From Lachnospiraceae bacterium (GTDB lineage Bacteria; Bacillota; Clostridia; Lachnospirales; Lachnospiraceae), in assembly GCA_014803415.1 (NCBI GenBank), contig JAAVBZ010000008.1:1-37953 (forward strand): 37,953 bases of DNA, written 5' to 3'. A model generated the notes under the pieces. The model was not told the origin of the DNA, ran no database searches, and saw only the letters and a list, made by a program, of their open reading frames with translations. Position numbers and translations under genes: made by a program. This document shows, one piece after another, positions 32,550 through 37,953 of this stretch (position 1 is its first letter; each line of letters starts with the position of its first letter).

Positions 32550-33686
32550 TTACTCGTTGTGATAGATAACGGAAATATCGGTTTTCGGCGGTACATCGGT
32601 TTGAGCTGAAATCTGTATGCTCCCGGCTTTCAGAGCGGCAAGGATCTGCAGATAATCCTTCAGAGCGGCATTTTTAAAACGCCATGTTTCGGAAGAAATA
32701 GGCAGCTCGATGCACTTCTGGGCAGCACCGTATGAAATAACTTTTCCGGCCGCTTCTTCCGGCCAGGTGTTGCCGGCAGCGTAAAAATCATCCAGAGCTA
32801 CAATGACAGAAGATTTTACACCCTTGATGGCTGAAGTAAGAAACAGATCCGAGATGCCGTTTTGGTTTTCATCTGCACCGATCAGTCTGCCGCCGCAGGC
32901 GGAAGCAGAGGGTAAAATAGACTGATAGAGAGAGCCGCCGCAGGCGAAAATGACCTGCGTGCCATTCTGATACCATTCCAGGGAAATATCTTCCGTTTTC
33001 TGGTTGGGGAAAAAGGTATCTGCATACCAGTAATCTACAGAAATATCCCCGCTTTTATCCAGTACGGCTGCGGCATCATTTATCCCCTGAAGATAACCGT
33101 AACCGTATCTTTGCACAGAAGAAAGCTGCTCTCCGCCGATAAAACCAAGCTTCTCATAGCCCTCCAGGACAGCCATATATCCGGCAAGATATCCCGCTTC
33201 CTCTTCATGATAGGTAATACAGTGAACATTGGAAGCAATAGGGACAGGAGCACCGGAACTGTCTCTGGGAACACCATCCAGTAAAAGAAAATATCTGTCA
33301 CTGTAAACCGCCTGCAGATCGCCCACTGCCTGCTCAAAATGGGGGCCGGCACAGATGATGAGATGGGCATTGTCTTCAATGGCAGTAAGGACAGCTTCTT
33401 TATAAGCTTCCGGTGTGTCAGCAACAGGAGCGTAATGGGAATAAGAGATATCGGCTGCCAGTGCATAGGTCTGTATTCCTTCGTAAGCAGCCTGGTTATA
33501 TCCGCTGTCTGACAGAATCCCCATGCCTATTATTAGAGCTACTTCATCGTCTGATTCCTTGTAACTGTTATTGTCCTTGTCATCATCCGGCAGGGAAGAA
33601 TCAGTCTGTACATTGCAGCCTATAAAGATACAGGAAAAAGCCAGGGTCAAAAAAATATGCTTTATCAGATTTATATGTAATTTCAT
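32550..33686 (-). CDS. BMP-family binding lipoprotein (orphan)
   Basis: 378 aa with AAAGG 10 bases before the ATG at 33686. The lipoprotein signal ends at Cys24 (CIFIGC), followed by an acidic linker. The mature protein has the BMP/Med fold: LIIGMGILSDSGYNQAAYEGI, ICAGPHFEQAV, YLAGYMAVLEGYEKLGFIGGEQLSSVQRYGYGYLQGI, and TQVIFACGGSLYQSIL. BMP proteins bind nucleosides or autoinducers for ABC importers, but no ATPase or permease gene is near. It may act as a sensor or scavenging protein, or serve a transporter encoded elsewhere. It is coupled with the glycosidase-like lipoprotein. Confidence 0.85.
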   Translation of the reverse strand: MKLHINLIKHIFLTLAFSCIFIGCNVQTDSSLPDDDKDNNSYKESDDEVALIIGMGILSDSGYNQAAYEGIQTYALAADISYSHYAPVADTPEAYKEAVLTAIEDNAHLIICAGPHFEQAVGDLQAVYSDRYFLLLDGVPRDSSGAPVPIASNVHCITYHEEEAGYLAGYMAVLEGYEKLGFIGGEQLSSVQRYGYGYLQGINDAAAVLDKSGDISVDYWYADTFFPNQKTEDISLEWYQNGTQVIFACGGSLYQSILPSASACGGRLIGADENQNGISDLFLTSAIKGVKSSVIVALDDFYAAGNTWPEEAAGKVISYGAAQKCIELPISSETWRFKNAALKDYLQILAALKAGSIQISAQTDVPPKTDISVIYHNE

Positions 33687-33718
33687 ACAGAATTGCCTTT
33701 CACAAGTTTTATCCCAAA

Positions 33719-33736
33719 GTTACATTTCATTGTAAC
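33719..33736. promoter_or_regulatory. Operator-like palindrome in a divergent gap
   Basis: GTTACA (33719-33724) and TGTAAC (33731-33736) form a perfect inverted repeat with a 6-base spacer, between the BMP gene and the aldo/keto reductase operon. The palindrome fits a dimeric regulator, which I cannot name. No gene is seen in the rest of this 207-base gap. Confidence 0.4.
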
Positions 33737-33893
33737 ATAGAGGAAGGTAAATCACCAGTATATTAGGCGTATGAAATATTATGTTTTTTATCGCGCATAT
33801 TTTCAGCCGGATACAGGAGTAGCTTTTTTATATAAATTCCTGTATGATGGAATAAGAAAAGAAGTGAAGAAAGAAATTATGGGAGGTATCAGC

Positions 33894-35042
33894 ATGAATT
33901 ACAGAGAACTGGGACATACGGGAATCATGGTCAGTGAGATCGGTGTGGGCTGTGAAGGTTTTGTGGATAAGGATTACAGCTTTGTAAAAGAATTTGTGGA
34001 TATTATGGAGGAGAATGGTGTGAACTGCATTGATCTGTATGCACCCAATCCTGATCTGCGTACCAATCTGGGCAACGCGCTGGCAGGGCGCAGAGACAAG
34101 TTTGTTCTGCAGGCCCATTTGTGTACTATCTGGAAAGACGAGCAATATAAGCGCACCAGAGAAATCACAGAAGTAAAGGAAGGCTTTAATGATCAGCTTA
34201 CGAGACTTCAAACAGACCATGTGGAAATTGGCATGATTCATTATGTGGATTCTTTATCTGACTGGGAAAATGTTAAAAACGGAGAAGTAATGAAATATGC
34301 CCTTGAGCTGAAAGAGGAAGGAACCGTAAAAAGTATCGGACTTTCCAGCCACAATCCGGATGCGGCCCTTGCAGCAGTAAACAGTGGTCTTATTGATGTA
34401 CTGATGTTCAGTGTCAATCCCTGTTATGATCTGCAGCCGGGAAATGAGGATATAGAGCTTTTGTGGGCACAGGAAAGCTATGAAAAACCTCTGGTCAATA
34501 TGGATCCTAAGCGGCAGGAACTTTATGAGACTTGCCAGAGGAAAGGCGTGGGAATTACGGTAATGAAGGCTTTTGGCGGCGGAGATCTGCTAAGTGAGGA
34601 GCTTTCGCCTGCAGGAAAGGCCCTGACATTATATCAGTGTCTTCATTATGCGTTGACGCGTCCGGCAGTAGCCTGCGTTATGTCAGGGGCAAGAACACTG
34701 GAAGAGCTAAAAAGCAGTATTGCCTATGAAGACGCACCGGATAGTGAAAAGGATTATGCAGATGCATTTGCCTCTTTCCCTAAAATAAGCTGGCAGGGAC
34801 ATTGCATGTACTGCGGCCACTGTGCACCCTGCCCGAAGGGAATCAATGTGGCAGATGTGACCAAGTTCCTGAATCTTGCAGTGGCACAAGGAGAATTACC
34901 GGAAACTGTGCGGGAGCATTATGCCGTACTTGCACATACAGCAGGTGAATGTGTTCAGTGCGGCGCCTGTGAAAGCAGGTGTCCTTTTAAGGTCTCTGTT
35001 ATGGAAAATATGAAAAAGGCAGCAGAGGTATTCGGAAAATAG
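33894..35042 (+). CDS. Aldo/keto reductase with C-terminal 4Fe-4S ferredoxin domain
   Basis: 382 aa from the ATG at 33894, behind GGGAGG; an upstream in-frame ATG at 33771 has no ribosome site. The reductase part (about 1-290) has YRELGHTGIMVSEIGVGCEGF, a catalytic-type IDLYAP segment, and IGLSSHNPDAALAAV. The C-terminal part has two iron-sulfur motifs, CMYCGHCAPCPKG and CVQCGACESRCPF. Such fusions are common in anaerobic Firmicutes, and their substrates are mostly unknown. It is the first gene of a four-gene operon with RsmH, a nitrilase and DUF1848. Confidence 0.9.
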   Translation: MNYRELGHTGIMVSEIGVGCEGFVDKDYSFVKEFVDIMEENGVNCIDLYAPNPDLRTNLGNALAGRRDKFVLQAHLCTIWKDEQYKRTREITEVKEGFNDQLTRLQTDHVEIGMIHYVDSLSDWENVKNGEVMKYALELKEEGTVKSIGLSSHNPDAALAAVNSGLIDVLMFSVNPCYDLQPGNEDIELLWAQESYEKPLVNMDPKRQELYETCQRKGVGITVMKAFGGGDLLSEELSPAGKALTLYQCLHYALTRPAVACVMSGARTLEELKSSIAYEDAPDSEKDYADAFASFPKISWQGHCMYCGHCAPCPKGINVADVTKFLNLAVAQGELPETVREHYAVLAHTAGECVQCGACESRCPFKVSVMENMKKAAEVFGK

Positions 35043-35053
35043 AGGGAAATGAA

Positions 35054-36100
35054 ATGGAAGATCAAAAGCAGCATAAACGCCGTGTGCGTTATAAGGGGAC
35101 ACATCCAAGAAAGTACAGTGAAAAGTATAAGGAACTAAATCCCGAAAAATATCAGGACACGATTGAAAAAGTCATCAGGAAGGGGAGTACGCCTGCCGGA
35201 ATGCATCTTTCTATCTGCGTGCAAGAAATTCTGGACTTTTTACAGATACAGCCCGGTCAAAAGGGACTGGATGCAACCCTTGGATACGGCGGACACAGCC
35301 AGAAAATGCTGCAATGCCTGAATGGTCAGGGACATCTTTATGCCCTTGACGTAGATCCTATAGAAATTGTTAAGACGAAAAAGAGGTTGAATGATCTGGG
35401 ATATGGAGAGGATATCCTGACAGTGATACAGCAGAATTTTGCCGATGTTGACAAGGTTTCCGGGGAGCATGGTCTCTTTGATTTTCTTTTAGCCGATCTG
35501 GGAGTGTCCTCTATGCAGATCGATAACCCGGAGCGAGGTTTTTCTTATAAAAATGAAGGACCCCTTGATCTGCGCTTGAATCCTCACTCGGGAATCTCTG
35601 CGGCTGAGAGACTGAAGGAATGCACACAGGAAGAACTTCAGGGCATGTTTATTGATAATTCGGACGAGCCATATGCGAAGGAAATTTCCAGGGCAATTGT
35701 ATCCGAAATCCGTAAGGGCAATAGAATTGAAACCACTACCGGTCTGACAGATGTGATTGCGGGAGCGCTTTCTTTTCTGCCGGAAAAAGAACGTAAAGAT
35801 GAGATTAAGAAGTCCTGTGCCAGAGTCTTTCAGGCTTTGCGTATTGATGTGAACAGTGAATTTGAGGTATTGGATGCCTTTTTGCAAAAGCTGCCATCAG
35901 TAATGGCGCCCGGCGGCAGAATCGCTGTTTTGACCTTTCATTCAGGAGAGGACAGGCTGGTCAAGAAGTCTTTTAAAGAACTGAAAAAAGAAGGGATATA
36001 CAGTGATATTGCAACTGAAGTGATCCGCCCCTCCGCGCAGGAATGTGCAATGAATTCAAGAGCACGCTCCGCTAAGCTGCGGTGGGCGGTCAGAGCGTAA
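35054..36100 (+). CDS. rsmH: 16S rRNA (cytosine-1402 N4)-methyltransferase, N-extended
   Basis: 348 aa, longer than the usual 310, with a 45-residue Lys/Arg-rich N-terminal extension (residues 1-45). SAM-binding motif DATLGYGGHS at about 73-82; ADLGVSSMQIDNPERGFSY and GPLDLRLNP give the RsmH signature; ARVFQALRIDVNSE and VLTFHSGEDRLVKK complete it. It methylates C1402 in the decoding site. The canonical gene sits in the mra/dcw cluster; here it is in an operon with metabolic genes, suggesting a second copy or relocated gene. The gap from the reductase gene is 11 bases. Confidence 0.88.
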   Translation: MEDQKQHKRRVRYKGTHPRKYSEKYKELNPEKYQDTIEKVIRKGSTPAGMHLSICVQEILDFLQIQPGQKGLDATLGYGGHSQKMLQCLNGQGHLYALDVDPIEIVKTKKRLNDLGYGEDILTVIQQNFADVDKVSGEHGLFDFLLADLGVSSMQIDNPERGFSYKNEGPLDLRLNPHSGISAAERLKECTQEELQGMFIDNSDEPYAKEISRAIVSEIRKGNRIETTTGLTDVIAGALSFLPEKERKDEIKKSCARVFQALRIDVNSEFEVLDAFLQKLPSVMAPGGRIAVLTFHSGEDRLVKKSFKELKKEGIYSDIATEVIRPSAQECAMNSRARSAKLRWAVRA

Positions 36101-36123
36101 AACGGAAGAAAGGATATAAGATC

Positions 36124-36963
36124 ATGAACTTCAAAATTGCAGTTTTGCAAATGCATTCCGAAACAGGAAACATCAAAAAGAATACCGAAACAATTATTGA
36201 AAAAATAAAGGAAGCATCCGGGCACGGGGCAGATATTCTGCTTTTGCCCGAGTGTTTTATTACAGGATATGGTCTGCCTGTAGAATTCAGTCAGGCAATA
36301 GATGATAATGCTCTTTGCCTGAAAGAAATCTGCGCTGCAGCGAAAGAAACAGGGACAGGAGTAGTTGCAACGGCTTTTACCAAAGGAAAAGAAAAACCGC
36401 AAAATACGGCATTTGTGATTGATAAGACCGGGCAGATCATTATGAAATATTCCAAGGTACATACCTGTGATTTTGCAGACGAAGCCTGTTTAGAGAGCGG
36501 AGATGAATTTAAAGTCTGCGATTTTCATGGGATAAAGATCGGAGTTATGATCTGTTATGACAGGGAATATCCGGAAAGCGCCCGTATTCTGATGCTCAAA
36601 GGAGCTGAGATCATACTGGTTCCCAATGACTGCGGCTCCATGAGGCCCCGGCTGCAGGCCCTTTCTACTCGTGCTTATGAAAATATGACGGGTGTAGTGA
36701 TGGCTAATCCAAATGGAGAAAATGCAGGCAGCTCCTGCGCCTTTTCCCCTATTTGCTGGGGTGAGGACGGCGTTTGCATTGACAATACCATGTTCATAGC
36801 AGATGAAATGTCGGAAGGTCTGTACTATGCGGATTTTGACATGGATAAGCTGCGTACATACAGAGAGCATGAAATGATGGGAAATACCTTTCGCAAGGTA
36901 AAAGCTTATGGGGAACTTTTAAATGCTGAAATCAAAGCGCCGTTTATCAGGGAAGGACAGTAA
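36124..36963 (+). CDS. Carbon-nitrogen hydrolase (nitrilase superfamily)
   Basis: 279 aa from the ATG at 36124, with GAAAGGAT upstream; 23 bases after the rsmH stop. The catalytic triad is complete: Glu43 in LLLPECF, Lys111 in YSKVHTCDF and Cys144 in VMICYDREYPE. Length and the RALSTRAYEN-like and MANPNGEN segments fit an omega-amidase or N-carbamoyl/aliphatic amidase branch. The substrate is not fixed. Its TAA overlaps the next ATG (TAATG), so translation is coupled. Confidence 0.87.
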   Translation: MNFKIAVLQMHSETGNIKKNTETIIEKIKEASGHGADILLLPECFITGYGLPVEFSQAIDDNALCLKEICAAAKETGTGVVATAFTKGKEKPQNTAFVIDKTGQIIMKYSKVHTCDFADEACLESGDEFKVCDFHGIKIGVMICYDREYPESARILMLKGAEIILVPNDCGSMRPRLQALSTRAYENMTGVVMANPNGENAGSSCAFSPICWGEDGVCIDNTMFIADEMSEGLYYADFDMDKLRTYREHEMMGNTFRKVKAYGELLNAEIKAPFIREGQ

Positions 36964-37895
36964 TGATCATTAATACAGGCAGCAGGACAGATATTCCTGC
37001 TTATTACAGTGAGTGGTTTTATAATCGTATAAAAGAAGGCTATGTTCTCACCAGAAATCCTTATTACCCGGAACAGGTCAGCAGATACAGACTGACTCCT
37101 GATGTAGTGGATGTCATATGCTTTTGCAGCAAGAATCCGGAGCCTATGCTTAAAAGGTTAAAAGAACTTGATGCATTCAGACAGCTTTGGTTTGTTACCA
37201 TTACACCTTATGGAAAGGAAATAGAACCGGGGGTGCCTGATAAAGCCAGGGTCATGGATTCATTTAAAACTCTATCAGATATGGTTGGGATGAAAGCGAT
37301 CAGCTGGCGGTATGATCCGATCTTCATTACGGAAAAATATTCGCTGGAGTTCCATATAAGAAGTTTTGAGAAAATGGCGGATAATCTGAAAGGCTATACA
37401 GACAACTGCGTTATCAGCTTTATTGATCTGTATGAAAAAACAAAGCGGAATTTTCCAGGCATAAAAGAAGTACTGAGAAAAGACCGGGAAAAAATAGGAG
37501 AAGAGTTTGTAAGGATAGGCCAAAAGTACGGTATTGCCATACGTTCCTGTTGTGAAGGCACAGAACTAAAAAAATACGGCGTGGATACACAGGGCTGTAT
37601 GACCAAGGAAATAGTGGAAAGAGCCATAGACCTGAGTCTTTCTATTCCCAAAAGCAAAAAGCCTGCCAGAGAGATCTGCAGTTGTCTGCTTGGCAATGAT
37701 ATTGGCGTGTATAATACCTGTGCTCATGGCTGTATCTACTGTTATGCCAATTATGATAAAAGAACGGTACTTAAGAATATGAATATGCATAAGCCCGACT
37801 CGCCGTTTCTGATAGGCGGCTTTCGGGAAGAAGACCATATTAAAGAAGCGAAACAGGAATCTTATATTGATGGTCAGTTAAGCTTTTTTACCTGA
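36963..37895 (+). CDS. DUF1848 family protein
   Basis: 310 aa, start fixed by the TAATG overlap with the amidohydrolase gene. The hallmark N-terminus is IINTGSRTDIPAYYSEWFYNRIKEGYVLTRNPYYP, followed by WFVTITPYGKEIEPGVP and ISWRYDPIFIT. The C-terminus has the conserved Cys group CAHGCIYCYANY, which suggests metal or Fe-S binding. The family is widespread in anaerobes and has no assigned reaction that I know of. Its last 8 bases overlap the end of the convergent nanE-like gene. Confidence 0.9.
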   Translation: MIINTGSRTDIPAYYSEWFYNRIKEGYVLTRNPYYPEQVSRYRLTPDVVDVICFCSKNPEPMLKRLKELDAFRQLWFVTITPYGKEIEPGVPDKARVMDSFKTLSDMVGMKAISWRYDPIFITEKYSLEFHIRSFEKMADNLKGYTDNCVISFIDLYEKTKRNFPGIKEVLRKDREKIGEEFVRIGQKYGIAIRSCCEGTELKKYGVDTQGCMTKEIVERAIDLSLSIPKSKKPAREICSCLLGNDIGVYNTCAHGCIYCYANYDKRTVLKNMNMHKPDSPFLIGGFREEDHIKEAKQESYIDGQLSFFT

Positions 37896-37953
37896 CAGCC
37901 TGATAAAAGCGCTGTGCAATTTCATAAGGCCTTGTAATGGCGCCGCCCACAAC
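37888..37953 (-). CDS. nanE: N-acylglucosamine-6-phosphate 2-epimerase, C-terminal end (partial)
   Basis: The last 22 codons of a minus-strand gene, cut by the window edge. They read VVGGAITRPYEIAQRFYQAV then Arg and TAA (stop at 37888-37890). VVGGAITRP is the highly conserved phosphate-loop and tail of NanE, which converts ManNAc-6-P to GlcNAc-6-P in sialic acid use. Its presence beside a Gal-HexNAc locus suggests a host-glycan region continues to the right. Only the end is seen, so the gene's integrity is unknown. Confidence 0.7.
   Translation of the reverse strand, partial: VVGGAITRPYEIAQRFYQAVR

Noticed and set aside
33771-33893. N-terminal extension of the aldo/keto reductase from an upstream ATG
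   Set aside because: No ribosome site at 33771, while GGGAGG precedes the ATG at 33894 where the family normally starts.
1-37953. CRISPR arrays, rRNA or tRNA genes, insertion sequences
   Set aside because: No regularly spaced repeats, no rRNA or tRNA signatures and no transposase with terminal inverted repeats were seen on reading both strands.

Overview
This window looks like a chromosomal segment of a gut-type Lachnospiraceae (Firmicutes, Clostridia). The basis is moderate GC with an AT-rich prophage end, strong GGAGG ribosome sites with several TTG and GTG starts, and family content typical of that group: a GH112 phosphorylase with an N-acetylhexosamine kinase, DUF1848 and TraX proteins, an Rpn-like nuclease and a TipAL-type MerR. 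The genus cannot be fixed from the sequence alone.

Layout. (1) 1-4.27 kb is the right end of a prophage: the C-terminal part of a tape-measure protein, a small tail-type protein, an 89-aa protein and a large serine recombinase. The recombinase gene runs into the C-terminal half of a host NodB-type polysaccharide deacetylase, so the element sits inside that gene and the attachment junction is near 4.27 kb. (2) 4.8-10.2 kb holds an NhaC-type antiporter behind a leader with a strong terminator hairpin, a three-domain RNA repair enzyme (kinase, metallophosphatase, Rnl1-like ligase), and an Rpn-like PD-(D/E)XK protein behind a hairpin that contains a 9-codon ORF. (3) 10.2-17.1 kb holds a YcaQ/AlkX-type DNA glycosylase (minus strand), then a two-component system, a three-gene ABC-2 exporter and a TipAL-like MerR regulator with a 19-bp-spacer promoter: a drug or envelope-stress sensing block. 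(4) 17.1-22.3 kb is a packed minus-strand run of small enzymes: four GNAT acetyltransferases (one like streptothricin acetyltransferase), DUF402, an alpha/beta hydrolase, a NUDIX hydrolase and TraX. (5) 22.4-30.5 kb is a galacto-N-biose/lacto-N-biose locus: a divergent AraC regulator, a lipoprotein binding protein, two permeases, a 54-aa membrane protein, the GH112 phosphorylase and NahK. (6) 30.5-33.7 kb is a minus-strand three-gene unit: an orphan BMP-type lipoprotein, a lipoprotein with a glycosidase-like TIM-barrel signature, and a 100-aa protein. (7) 33.9-37.9 kb is an operon of a ferredoxin-fused aldo/keto reductase, an RsmH methyltransferase with an N-terminal extension, a nitrilase-family amidohydrolase and a DUF1848 protein. 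It converges on the 3' end of a nanE-like gene cut by the window edge.

How it works together. Region 5 would import host mucin or milk disaccharides (Gal-beta-1,3-HexNAc) and split them by phosphorolysis into Gal-1-P and HexNAc, which NahK converts to HexNAc-1-P. No ABC ATPase is present, so a shared MsmK-type ATPase is expected elsewhere. The nanE fragment suggests further amino-sugar or sialic acid genes just past the right edge. Regions 2 to 4 are defence and resistance-like accessory content. The least explained parts are the RNA repair fusion, the lipoprotein pair of region 6, and the recombinase whose 3' end lies across the attachment junction.
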